Positions 1-7,015 are shown, counted from the stretch's first letter. The stretch: 11,180 nucleotides of DNA from Nitrospira sp. UBA2082 (GCA_002331335.1 DCZO01000018.1:84150-95329), one strand, 5' to 3'. Translations and numbers: made by a program. The notes: generated by a model from the letters alone, not told the origin.

Positions 1-2927
1 CCATCTTCGTATTCGCCGGTGCGGAGATACAGTTTGTGTCCGCCGACGATCGCTTTCTGCGTATACCCGTTCCGCCTGCTCGGCAACGGCCTCCGCTTGG
101 CGAGATATCGAACGAGCACACGCTCGGCCACTTTCTCCGCCATCGACACGACAGTCGCAGTCCCCGCAGCTTCAACCGCCTGTCCGCTGTCGGTCGAGGC
201 GTTCAACGGCTGGCTGAGCTTCGAGCCGTCGCGGTAGAGCGCCACCGCCTTCACCATGCTCTTCCACGCCAGCAGATACGAGGCCTTGACGTCCTCGACT
301 GTCGCGTCGGCCGGCATATTGATCGTCTTGCTGATCGCGCCGCTGATGAACGGCTGTGCCGTGGCCATCATGCGAATATGGGCATCAACAGCAATCGAAC
401 GTTGTCCGATTCTGCCGCAGCGGTTGGCGCAATCGAAGACCGGCAGATGCTCTGCCTTGAGATGCGGCGCTCCTTCCACGGTCATCGTGCCGCAGCAAAA
501 ATCGTTCGCCGCGGCAATTTCTTCCTGCGTAAAGCCGAGCGCCTTCAGCATATTGAAGTTGGCTTCGCTCAGCTGCGCCTCGGTGAATCCCAGTTTCTCC
601 ACGCAAAAGGCTTCTCCGAATGTAAATTTGTTGAACGCGAACTGAATTTCGAAAGCCTGGGCCAGGCCGCCTTCCAATCGCTCCAGCGCCGCGTCGTCAA
701 ATCCTTTCAGACGCAAGGACTGGTGATTGATAAACGGCGCATTCTTGAGGGTCTGCGCGCCGACGCAGTAGCGCACGATGTCCCGCGCTTGTTCATCCGT
801 ATAGCCCAGTGTTGCCAACGCAGCCGGAATACTTTGATTGATGATCTTGAAGTATCCTCCACCGGCCAGTTTCTTGAATTTCACGAGGGCGAAGTCCGGC
901 TCGATACCGGTGGTGTCGCAATCCATAACCAGCCCGATCGTACCCGTCGGAGCGATCACCGTCACTTGAGCATTACGATACCCATAGGCCGTTCCCAGTT
1001 CGAGCGCGCGGTCCCAGGCCCGTCTGGCGGCGATCAGCAAATCGGGCGGGCAATGCTCCGCCTGAATCCCCGCCGGTGTGATCGTCAGGCCTTCGTATTC
1101 TTCCCGGGGAGCATTGTAGGCAGCCCGCCGGTGATTGCGGATCACCCGCAGCATGGACTCGCGATTTGTTGCGTACCCCGGAAACGGCCATAACTCGGCA
1201 GCCATTTCGGCGGACGTGCCGTACGATTCGCCGGTCATGATGGCGGTCAGGGCGCCGCAGATCGCCAAGGCCTTGGGCGAATCGTAGGGAATGCCCTGCC
1301 GCATGAGGACCGTGCCCAGGTTGGCATAGCCCAATCCGAGCGTGCGGAATTGATAACTCTTTTCGGCAATAGACCGGCTCGGGAACGACGCCATCAATAC
1401 ACTGATTTCCAGCGCGATCGTCCACAACCGCACTGCATGCCGGAAATGTTCCAGCTCGAATTGGCCGTCGGGCGTATAGAACGTCGCCAGATTGAGCGAC
1501 GCCAAATTGCACGCCGTATCGTCCAGAAACATGTACTCGGAGCAGGGGTTCGAGGCGTTAATCCGGCCGTCTTCAGGGCAGGTATGCCATTCGTTGATCG
1601 TCGTGTCGTATTGTGTCCCCGGATCGGCACACACCCACGCCGCCCATGCAATCCGATCCCACAATTCGCGGGCTTTGACGGCCTTGCAGACCTTGCCGTT
1701 GGTACGGCGCTTCAACTGCCAATCGCCGTCCGCTTCGAGCGCGGCGAAAAACTCATTCGGAATTCTGACGCTGTTGTTCGAATTTTGTCCCGAAACGGTT
1801 TGGTAGGCCTTGCCGTCCCAGTTCGTATCGTATTCGTGGAAGACGAAATGCGTAAAGCCCTGCTTCGCGTAAGAAAACATCCGCTGAATATAGGCTTCCG
1901 GCACCATGTCCCGCCGGGCAGACGACAGGGCCTCCCGCAACACCGGATTGGTCTTGGCATCGAGATCCAGCTTCAGCCCTCCCTCGCTATCGACGGCATG
2001 GCAGGCCTTCAGCACGGCGTTCAGCCGCTGGGCGCAGACTTTCGAGCCCGTCACCATCGCCGCGACTTTCTGCTCCTCGATGACTTTCCAATCGATGAAT
2101 TCTTCGATATCCGGATGATCCAGGTCCAAACAAACCATTTTGGCTGCGCGGCGAGTCGTCCCTCCGGACTTGATGGCGCCGGCAGCCCGATCGCCGATCT
2201 TGAGGAAGGACATCAGTCCCGACGACCTCCCGCCTCCGGAAAGCCCTTCACCGTCTCCCCGCAGTTTGGAGAAATTCGTCCCGGTCCCTGAGCCGTACTT
2301 GAACAGCCGCGCCTCACGCACCCAGAGATCCATGATTCCGTTTTCGTTCACCAGATCGTCTTCGATCGACTGGATGAAACAGGCGTGGGGCTGAGGGTGT
2401 TCGAACGCGTTCGAGGCCTTGGCTACTTCCTGAGTTTTGGGATCGACGTAATAATGCCCCTGTGCAGGACCGGACAAGCCATAGGCATAATGGAGTCCCG
2501 TATTGAACCATTGCGGCGAATTCGGGGCGGCCATTTGGCACGCCAGCATGTAACACATTTCGTCATGGAAGGCTTCGGCATCTTCCGGCGTTTTGAAATA
2601 GCCGTACGACTTGCCCCAATGGGTCCAGCAGCCGGCCATCCGCTCGAACACCTGGCGCGCATCGCGCTCCCCCCCGAGCACGGGCTTGCCATCCGCCCCT
2701 GTCATCGGCTGCCCTTGTTGATCGTGTTGAGGCACTCCCGCCTTCCTGAAATACTTCTGAGCCAGGATATCGATGGCCAGCTGGGACCATTGCTCCGGCA
2801 CGTCGATATTGTCGAGTTTGAACACGGTGGATCCGTCCGGGTTGCGAATCTCGGACGAACGCTTGACGAATGTAATTCCGTCGTATGGACCTTGTCCGCG
2901 ACGGGTAAATCTCCGCTCAATTCTCAC
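1..2927 (-). CDS. nrdJ: Class II (adenosylcobalamin-dependent) ribonucleoside-diphosphate reductase NrdJ, C-terminus cut by window edge
   Basis: This cytoplasmic enzyme reduces ribonucleotides to deoxyribonucleotides, using adenosylcobalamin to generate the active-site radical. 975 complete codons are visible and the frame is open to the left edge, so the stop lies outside. The start is GTG at 2927-2925, six bases after a strong AAGGAGG site. Visible landmarks are the N-terminus MRIERRFT, a redox cysteine C183 in PHACFIQS, the finger-loop motif N460-P-C462-S-E464 with the presumed thiyl-radical cysteine C462, the partner redox cysteine C473 in TACNLASLNL, and APTGTIG at about 659-665. GTMTVEGAPHL lies near 813-823, and a C-terminal section (KLYLRTGEYED) opens a TSCPD-type domain. 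No N-terminal ATP-cone is seen, so overall-activity control by ATP/dATP is not expected. Family members of this large type usually run to about 1,200 residues, so roughly 200 or more are missing. The assignment is secure from motif order; the exact length is inferred. Confidence 0.96.
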   Translation of the reverse strand, partial: MRIERRFTRRGQGPYDGITFVKRSSEIRNPDGSTVFKLDNIDVPEQWSQLAIDILAQKYFRKAGVPQHDQQGQPMTGADGKPVLGGERDARQVFERMAGCWTHWGKSYGYFKTPEDAEAFHDEMCYMLACQMAAPNSPQWFNTGLHYAYGLSGPAQGHYYVDPKTQEVAKASNAFEHPQPHACFIQSIEDDLVNENGIMDLWVREARLFKYGSGTGTNFSKLRGDGEGLSGGGRSSGLMSFLKIGDRAAGAIKSGGTTRRAAKMVCLDLDHPDIEEFIDWKVIEEQKVAAMVTGSKVCAQRLNAVLKACHAVDSEGGLKLDLDAKTNPVLREALSSARRDMVPEAYIQRMFSYAKQGFTHFVFHEYDTNWDGKAYQTVSGQNSNNSVRIPNEFFAALEADGDWQLKRRTNGKVCKAVKARELWDRIAWAAWVCADPGTQYDTTINEWHTCPEDGRINASNPCSEYMFLDDTACNLASLNLATFYTPDGQFELEHFRHAVRLWTIALEISVLMASFPSRSIAEKSYQFRTLGLGYANLGTVLMRQGIPYDSPKALAICGALTAIMTGESYGTSAEMAAELWPFPGYATNRESMLRVIRNHRRAAYNAPREEYEGLTITPAGIQAEHCPPDLLIAARRAWDRALELGTAYGYRNAQVTVIAPTGTIGLVMDCDTTGIEPDFALVKFKKLAGGGYFKIINQSIPAALATLGYTDEQARDIVRYCVGAQTLKNAPFINHQSLRLKGFDDAALERLEGGLAQAFEIQFAFNKFTFGEAFCVEKLGFTEAQLSEANFNMLKALGFTQEEIAAANDFCCGTMTVEGAPHLKAEHLPVFDCANRCGRIGQRSIAVDAHIRMMATAQPFISGAISKTINMPADATVEDVKASYLLAWKSMVKAVALYRDGSKLSQPLNASTDSGQAVEAAGTATVVSMAEKVAERVLVRYLAKRRPLPSRRNGYTQKAIVGGHKLYLRTGEYED

Positions 2928-2971
2928 AGCGTTCCTCCTTCCAGAGGCAGATTGACAATCAGTTCAGGCAT
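2924..2971 (-). CDS. Possible 15-residue leader peptide overlapping the nrdJ start
   Basis: On the minus strand an ATG at 2971-2969 opens 15 codons (MPELIVNLPLEGGTL) and stops with TGA at 2926-2924. That stop shares two bases with the nrdJ GTG start (GTGA overlap). The nrdJ ribosome-binding site is embedded in its Glu-Gly-Gly codons. If translated, ribosomes would terminate exactly on the nrdJ initiation site, the usual geometry of translational coupling. Its own ribosome-binding site is weak (a lone GAG about 13 bases upstream). The same frame is open further upstream, without an ATG, to a TGA near 3008-3006. It could be chance, and no known leader peptide is recognised. Confidence 0.25.
   Translation of the reverse strand: MPELIVNLPLEGGTL
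2934..2940 (-). promoter_or_regulatory. Strong Shine-Dalgarno site of nrdJ
   Basis: AAGGAGG reads on the minus strand with a 6-base spacer to GTG 2927-2925. It decides the GTG start, because no ATG with a comparable site lies nearby. It also falls inside the last codons of the small upstream ORF at 2924-2971. Confidence 0.9.
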
Positions 2972-3027
2972 GTCGAACGGCTCATACTCTGATAGCGGCG
3001 GGGGCTGTCATACAGTCATGGAAAGTG

Positions 3028-3043
3028 CTCGATTTCGATCGAG
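3028..3043 (-). other. Hairpin at predicted 5' end of nrdJ mRNA
   Basis: A perfect 6-bp inverted repeat, CTCGAT/ATCGAG, encloses a 4-base loop. The predicted transcription start (about 3044) is right at its edge, so the nrdJ transcript would begin with this stem-loop. Such 5'-terminal hairpins can protect mRNA; that role here is inferred. Confidence 0.45.
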
Positions 3044-3044
3044 G

Positions 3045-3060
3045 AGACTACATATAGCTA
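3045..3060. promoter_or_regulatory. NrdR box 2 (degenerate) over the -10 element
   Basis: AGACTACATATAGCTA matches 11 of 16 consensus positions. It is 16 bases from box 1, about 32 bp centre to centre, which is the same-face spacing typical of paired NrdR boxes. It covers the -10 hexamer. The match is weaker, but the spacing supports it. Confidence 0.6.
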
Positions 3061-3077
3061 TCTCAATCTTTTGTCAA
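3051..3077 (-). promoter_or_regulatory. Sigma-70 type promoter of nrdJ
   Basis: Minus strand: a perfect TTGACA -35 at 3077-3072 and TATATG (4 of 6) at 3056-3051, separated by 15 bases. A register with TATGTA and 17 bases is also possible. The start of transcription would fall near 3044, giving a leader of about 117 bases before GTG 2927. The flanking and overlapping NrdR-type boxes support this as the real nrdJ promoter. Confidence 0.7.
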
Positions 3078-3092
3078 CACTAAATATTGTGG
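3077..3092. promoter_or_regulatory. NrdR box 1 (strong match)
   Basis: ACACTAAATATTGTGG matches 14 of 16 positions of the known NrdR-box consensus aCaCwAtATaTwGtgt. It directly abuts the -35 element of the nrdJ promoter, sharing one base. NrdR is the zinc-finger/ATP-cone repressor of ribonucleotide reductase genes. The position predicts repression of nrdJ when dATP is plentiful. Confidence 0.8.
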
Positions 3093-3237
3093 ATGGGCTG
3101 TGAACTGTGAGGGAAAGCTGTGGATAGCCGTTGAGTGAGTCTTGGCGCCTTATTCCGTCCTGTTACGGGAGAGTTATCCCCAGAAACGACCGCGATGACA
3201 GGGCTGTACCCGGGAATTTTCTTCGTTTTTGAACATC
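3093..3237. other. Intergenic stretch upstream of the nrdJ control region
   Basis: There is no gene and no T-tracked terminator for the DUF4359 gene, which points into it. It carries DnaA-box-like nonamers at 3088-3096 (7 of 9, partly in NrdR box 1), 3119-3127 (8 of 9) and 3174-3182 (8 of 9). The B12-box sequence of cobalamin riboswitches is not present here or in the nrdJ leader. Confidence 0.5.
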
Positions 3238-3609
3238 CTAAAAGGCCATCCGTCCGATTTTCAGCGTGGCCTCATCCACACCCTTGATTGGAACGAACTG
3301 CCCCCCGATGCCAACGACGACCACCTTCGTCTCAGCCACTCGGGTCTCATATCGGCTCAGCAACCCCCAATTGTGTCGAACTGTCGATGGCCGGACAATA
3401 CCCTCGACGAGCTTCTTACCCTGAGAACGAAATACTTGGCGAATCACCTGTTGTTCCTGGGAAGGCGTGCCTTGATCCATCCGGTCAAGCGCCCCGTTCA
3501 ATTCCCGTTCGACGAATTGTAAATAGTCGTCCGTCGTCGGATTCGATAGCGCCAGGCCGACCGCCCCGGCCAGTACCACCACCAGCACGGCTAAACGGGC
3601 AAGACTCAT
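3238..3609 (-). CDS. DUF4359-like small membrane-anchored or secreted protein
   Basis: A 123-residue protein with an N-terminal hydrophobic segment (about residues 4-21, after MSLAR), either a signal peptide or a single membrane anchor. The mature part begins NPTTDDY, resembling the NPxxxDY start of DUF4359 proteins. It ends with an aromatic and hydrophobic stretch (LLSRYETRV, then VVVVGIGGQFVPI) that matches the family's YxT...GIxGxF pattern as I remember it. Function is unknown; location outside or at the inner membrane is inferred. ATG 3609-3607 follows GAGGGG by 3 bases, a short but acceptable spacing. Its own promoter lies at 3633-3661. The upstream neighbour ampG is 93 bases away, so co-transcription is possible but not needed. 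Confidence 0.8.
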   Translation of the reverse strand: MSLARLAVLVVVLAGAVGLALSNPTTDDYLQFVERELNGALDRMDQGTPSQEQQVIRQVFRSQGKKLVEGIVRPSTVRHNWGLLSRYETRVAETKVVVVGIGGQFVPIKGVDEATLKIGRMAF

Positions 3610-3632
3610 AGTCCCCTCGTTAGAACTCCACT

Positions 3633-3661
3633 ATTATGAGAGCAGGCAAGAGCTGTGTCAG
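3633..3661 (-). promoter_or_regulatory. Predicted sigma-70 promoter of the DUF4359-like gene
   Basis: Minus strand: CTGACA (5 of 6) at 3661-3656, a 17-base spacer, and CATAAT (5 of 6) at 3638-3633. Transcription would start near 3626, about 17 bases before the ATG. Confidence 0.55.
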
Positions 3662-3702
3662 ATAGAACGTCGAGATGCCCGATCCGGCGCGCAAGCACGC
3701 GA

Positions 3703-4968
3703 TTAAACGGCAGGAGAGAGAGCCTGTGTCCTCCCCTTCTGTTCTTGCTCGATGTGATGCCGAAGCCACCATACCGCCAAGAGTCCAGGCAGGGCCACGA
3801 CCAGCGTCACAACGAAGAACTGGGCCCATCCCATCATATCGACAAGACCAGCCGAGGGACGCCCCGCAAAGACCCGGCCCAATGCCTCCAGGGAAGACAA
3901 TAATGCGAATTGAGTAGCTGTGTACCGTGGGTCACAGAGCGACATGACCAGCGCAACGAACGCGGCCGTGCCCATGCCGCCCGTCACATTCTCGATCACG
4001 ACCGCTGCGGTCAGAATCGCCGTACTTTTCCCGGCCGCCGCCAACACGGCAAACCCTAGGTTGGACACGGCCTGCAGCAGGCCGAAGAGCAGCAGCGACG
4101 GAACGAGGCTGGCCCGCGTCATCATGACGCCTCCGAGCAGTGCTCCGAATAGCGTGGCAAAAATCCCGAGGCCTTTCACGGCTCCGACCTCCGTCGCCGA
4201 AAATCCCAGTCCACCGATCAGAAACGCCGTTTGCAACGAAGAGGCGAACGCATCGCCGAGTTTGTACAGCACGATCACGGCCAAGAATCCCAGCGCTTGT
4301 GGCCGGGAAAAGAATTCCCGGAGCGGCGCTCCAACGGCTTCGCCGAGACTTTTAGGAGGATCGGCGAGCCGAGTGGGTTCCGGACTCGCGAGAATGACAG
4401 CGACGCCCGCCAACATGACGGCCGCCATCGTCAGATACGCCGTGGGCCAGCCAACAGAGTCGGCCAGCCACAAGGCGCCGGCGCCGGCCACCAAGAGCGC
4501 GATGCGATAGCCATTGACCCACACCGCCGCACCCAGACCTCGTTCGTGCGGCTGGAGCGTGTCGGTTCGATAGGCGTCGAACACGATGTCCAGCGATGCG
4601 GAAAGAAACGCCACCAATAGCGCATACGCGGCCAAACGTTCCGGATGCGTGCGCGGGCTGGTCATCGCCATCAGCACCAAGCCGACCGCGACGCACAATT
4701 GGGTGAGCAGCATCCAGCCGCGCCGCCGCCCGAGCCAGGGCGGCACGATTCGATCCATGACGGGCGCCCAGAGGAATTTCAGCGTATAGGGAAGTCCGAC
4801 CAGGGTAAAGATGCCGATCGTCTTCAGATCGACCCCCTCCACTGTCAGCCACCCCTGCAACGTCCCGGCGGTAAGGGCCAACGGCAGACCGGAGGCAAAG
4901 CCTAAGGGCAGCATCACGGCGAGACGCCGATTCATCAATGCAGCCATGCCGGTGGGAGGCTCGTTCAC
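3703..4968 (-). CDS. ampG: AmpG-family muropeptide permease (MFS transporter)
   Basis: A 421-residue inner-membrane transporter of about 12 predicted helices. AmpG carries GlcNAc-anhydro-MurNAc peptides from the periplasm to the cytoplasm for peptidoglycan recycling and, in some bacteria, beta-lactamase signalling. Diagnostic segments are FASGLPLAL (about 24-32), the MFS loop LGRRRGW (79-85), SLDIVFDAYRTD (125-136), ENVTGGMGTAAFVALVMSLC in the second half, and RYTATQFALLSSLEALGRVF after it. It is shorter than the 491-residue E. coli protein but of usual length for many AmpG homologues. The annotated start is GTG 4968-4966, the only start codon between an in-frame TGA at 4980-4978 and the first conserved helix apart from ATGs at residues 8 and 12. 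None has a good ribosome-binding site, so the true N-terminus could be 7-11 residues shorter. No beta-lactamase or ampR gene is adjacent. Confidence 0.92.
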   Translation of the reverse strand: MNEPPTGMAALMNRRLAVMLPLGFASGLPLALTAGTLQGWLTVEGVDLKTIGIFTLVGLPYTLKFLWAPVMDRIVPPWLGRRRGWMLLTQLCVAVGLVLMAMTSPRTHPERLAAYALLVAFLSASLDIVFDAYRTDTLQPHERGLGAAVWVNGYRIALLVAGAGALWLADSVGWPTAYLTMAAVMLAGVAVILASPEPTRLADPPKSLGEAVGAPLREFFSRPQALGFLAVIVLYKLGDAFASSLQTAFLIGGLGFSATEVGAVKGLGIFATLFGALLGGVMMTRASLVPSLLLFGLLQAVSNLGFAVLAAAGKSTAILTAAVVIENVTGGMGTAAFVALVMSLCDPRYTATQFALLSSLEALGRVFAGRPSAGLVDMMGWAQFFVVTLVVALPGLLAVWWLRHHIEQEQKGRTQALSPAV

Positions 4969-5027
4969 GTGGAATACTCACATCGAAAGGAGATGATGAA
5001 ACCCGGTTGTCAGCACAGCGCTCAACT

Positions 5028-5056
5028 GCCAGATGGAACGCAGAATACCATCTGGC
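5028..5056. repeat. 9-bp perfect inverted repeat upstream of ampG
   Basis: GCCAGATGG and CCATCTGGC flank an 11-base loop (5037-5047). It sits between the end of the 136-residue gene and the ampG start. There is no T-tract on either strand, so it is not a classical terminator. It may be an mRNA structure or a protein-binding site. Confidence 0.5.
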
Positions 5057-5102
5057 CCCGTACTTTCTCAGAAGAATCTCAAAAGCTTGCGGGAGACACT
5101 CT

Positions 5103-5114
5103 CACCGGCCGGTG
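5103..5114. repeat. 12-bp perfect palindrome
   Basis: CACCGGCCGGTG lies 7 bases beyond the stop of the secreted-protein gene (5121). It has no T-tract and no assignable role, and may be chance in GC-rich DNA. Confidence 0.35.
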
Positions 5115-5120
5115 CAGAGG

Positions 5121-5531
5121 CTAACAGGATTGGCCGTTGAAGAGACAGGGTTTGTAGCGCGAGATATCGAACTCGGTATTCTCTTGATAGACGCGTTCAT
5201 TGCCGTTCACCCCATCCTGTTCCGGATCGTTCCACATCGTGTGGTTCCACCAATAGAACAGCGGCTGGGCTTCGGTCTGATACACGGGATTCCCGTACGC
5301 GCTGCGGGCATACTCCCGAACCAAGCGGCCCGTCACGTAATCGACTTGGCCGTTCCCTGCCAGCGAATAGAGGGTGATAAAGAGCCGGGCTTCGTGATCA
5401 TAGAGTTCATCGACACGGGTACTGACATCAGGCTCGGCAGGAAGGAGGCCTTTGGCCTCCCCCGTCGGAAGCGAGCTACCCAGCGTCAGTAGGAATAGGA
5501 GCATGAGAACGAACTCAGGCCGACGCGCCAT
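5121..5531 (-). CDS. Secreted protein of unknown function, 136 residues
   Basis: Not recognised. The N-terminus is a classic Sec signal: MARRPEF, a hydrophobic core of about residues 8-18, and a likely cleavage after A26 (TGEA/KG). The mature part of about 110 residues is rich in aromatic and acidic residues (LFYWWNHTMW at 91-100, NDPEQDGVNGNE at 101-112). It has only two cysteines, C129 and the final residue C136, suited to a C-terminal disulfide. The Asp/Asn/Gly-rich stretch could bind calcium, but no full EF-hand or dockerin repeat is visible. ATG 5531-5529 has a GGGG site 5 bases upstream. It is divergent from mtaB and has its own promoter at 5574-5602. Periplasmic or extracellular location is inferred from the signal peptide. 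Confidence 0.8.
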   Translation of the reverse strand: MARRPEFVLMLLFLLTLGSSLPTGEAKGLLPAEPDVSTRVDELYDHEARLFITLYSLAGNGQVDYVTGRLVREYARSAYGNPVYQTEAQPLFYWWNHTMWNDPEQDGVNGNERVYQENTEFDISRYKPCLFNGQSC

Positions 5532-5573
5532 TTGATCCCCACAAGCGGCAACGTGATCGCAGGAACTGCGGGC

Positions 5574-5602
5574 ATCCTAGCATGCAGGATTTCTGCAATC
5601 AA
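5574..5602 (-). promoter_or_regulatory. Predicted promoter of the secreted-protein gene
   Basis: Minus strand: TTGATT (4 of 6) at 5602-5597, 17 bases, then TAGGAT (4 of 6) at 5579-5574 preceded by an extended -10 TG. The -10 lies inside an imperfect palindrome (ATCCT, GCATGC, AGGAT over 5574-5590) that could be an operator. Confidence 0.45.
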
Positions 5603-5640
5603 AGGACGATCCGCCAACGACTCCTCCCGCAGGCACAGCC

Positions 5641-5670
5641 TTGCCGGAACCGCTGCAATCTCCCTATAAT
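5641..5670 (+). promoter_or_regulatory. Promoter of mtaB-miaB, giving a leaderless transcript
   Basis: A perfect TATAAT is at 5665-5670, with TTGCCG (4 of 6) at 5641-5646 and an 18-base spacer. The initiating ATG (5678-5680) begins 8 bases after the -10, exactly where transcription should start. Confidence 0.65.
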
Positions 5671-5677
5671 GCCCGCC

Positions 5678-7015
5678 ATGACACAGGCGCGCGCGTCGAT
5701 TCACACGTTGGGATGCCGGTTGAACCACGCTGAAACGGCGGTGCTGGGAGAAGGGCTCCGCCGCAGGGGGTTCGAACTGGTCGAATTCGGCCGGCCGACG
5801 GACCTGCTCGTGCTGAATACCTGCGCGGTGACGGAAGAGGCCGAGCGTACATCGCGGTACCTGATCCGGAAAACCCTCAAACATTCTCCCCATGCGTTCG
5901 TTGCCGTGACCGGCTGTTACGCCCAAGCGGGGCTCGAGGGGCTCAAGGGACAGACGGGCATCGATCTCATCGTCGGTCACCAGTTCAAGCTCGACTTGCC
6001 GTCCTACTTACCCCCCTCCCATGCCTTGCAGAAACGCGCAGCCCCGGAAATCCGTCACACCAGAACGATGGCGCGGGAAGACTTCGACCTGCCGTACTTC
6101 GGAGAGCCGGATTCCACCAGGGCGCCGTTAAAAATTCAGGATGGCTGCAGCGCCATGTGCAGCTTCTGCATCATTCCCTTCTCGCGAGGTCATGAGCGGA
6201 GCAGACGGCTGGAGGATATTCTTCAAGAGGCGGCCAGTTTGGCCGCACGCGGATACCGCGAGATTGTACTGACGGGAGTCAACATCGGGCAGTATCGCTA
6301 CGCCCATCATGATTTCTGTTCATTGCTTCGGCAACTTGATCAGATGCCGGGTCTCGACCGCATCCGTATCTCCTCGATCGAGCCGACGACCGTCAGTGAC
6401 GAGTTGCTGGACCTCCTCGCCGGTTCAACGAAGTTCTGCCCTTTCCTACATATACCGTTACAGAGCGGAGACGACCGTATTTTACAGAACATGAACCGTC
6501 GCCATACCGTCAAGACCTATGTCAACTTGATCGAGCAGGCCGCCGCCAAAATTCCTCACTTGGGGCTGGGAACCGACCTGATGACGGGCTTCCCCGGCGA
6601 AACCGAGGCTGCCTTTCGCAACACCCTGGCGGTCGCCACCGACCTGCCCTTTTCCTATCTGCATGTGTTCCCTTATTCACCACGACCAGGTACGGCTGCA
6701 TCCCGCTTGACGCAGACCACGTCACCCGCCGGCACCAGAAAGCGCGCCGAGATTCTGCAGGACCTGGGCCGTGCCAAACGGCTCGCGTTCCATCAGAAGC
6801 CCATTGGAACTACCATCTCCGTTCTCTTCGAAGCAGGCACAGAGGACGGGTTTCGTCACGGCACCACTCCAAACTTCACCAAGGTAGCCGTGGCGGCGTC
6901 CGACGATCTGCGAAACCAGATTAAGCCGGTTACTATTACAGCAGCAACCGAGCGCTGGGCCTTCGGCCATCCGGCGCCCGAAACACAGAAGACCCTTTCC
7001 CTCATCCAGCCATGA
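5678..7015 (+). CDS. mtaB: tRNA (N6-threonylcarbamoyladenosine(37)-C2)-methylthiotransferase MtaB
   Basis: This 445-residue radical-SAM enzyme adds a methylthio group to t6A37, giving ms2t6A37, in tRNAs reading codons that start with A (notably tRNA-Lys). Domain order: an N-terminal UPF0004/MTTase domain with cluster cysteines C13 (LGCRLN), C49 (LNTCAVT) and C80 (GCYAQ); the radical-SAM core with C157-x3-C161-x2-C164 (DGCSAMCSFC) followed by RGHERSR; GVNIGQY; TDLMTGFPGET; and a C-terminal TRAM-like RNA-binding domain (about 372-440). The LGCRLN and GVNIGQY signatures point to MtaB, not MiaB or RimO. The frame is open upstream to 5582, but homology begins at residue 8, and the ATG at 5678 coincides with the expected transcription start. 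An ATG at 5669 overlaps the -10 box and is discarded. The stop overlaps the miaB start. Confidence 0.95.
   Translation: MTQARASIHTLGCRLNHAETAVLGEGLRRRGFELVEFGRPTDLLVLNTCAVTEEAERTSRYLIRKTLKHSPHAFVAVTGCYAQAGLEGLKGQTGIDLIVGHQFKLDLPSYLPPSHALQKRAAPEIRHTRTMAREDFDLPYFGEPDSTRAPLKIQDGCSAMCSFCIIPFSRGHERSRRLEDILQEAASLAARGYREIVLTGVNIGQYRYAHHDFCSLLRQLDQMPGLDRIRISSIEPTTVSDELLDLLAGSTKFCPFLHIPLQSGDDRILQNMNRRHTVKTYVNLIEQAAAKIPHLGLGTDLMTGFPGETEAAFRNTLAVATDLPFSYLHVFPYSPRPGTAASRLTQTTSPAGTRKRAEILQDLGRAKRLAFHQKPIGTTISVLFEAGTEDGFRHGTTPNFTKVAVAASDDLRNQIKPVTITAATERWAFGHPAPETQKTLSLIQP

Noticed and set aside
36..1193. Long plus-strand open frame (385 codons), and a second at 1350-2291
   Set aside because: Both are antisense to the clearly homologous nrdJ. 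Their translations are Arg/His/Gly-rich with no domain signature, as expected from a GC-rich mirror frame.
2941..3237. Cobalamin riboswitch for the B12-dependent reductase
   Set aside because: No B12-box (GCCACTG-like) sequence or extended fold is visible, and the region is better explained by NrdR boxes and a plain promoter.
4231..4620. Plus-strand frames opposite ampG (also 3920-4510), and minus frame 4352-4981
   Set aside because: They are shadows of a well-supported transporter and contain no recognisable domains or start signals.
4993..5124. Plus-strand 43-codon ORF with AAAGGAG directly before ATGATG
   Set aside because: The ribosome-binding site is too close to the first ATG, the composition is not protein-like, and it runs across the inverted repeat and palindrome. 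Not supported.
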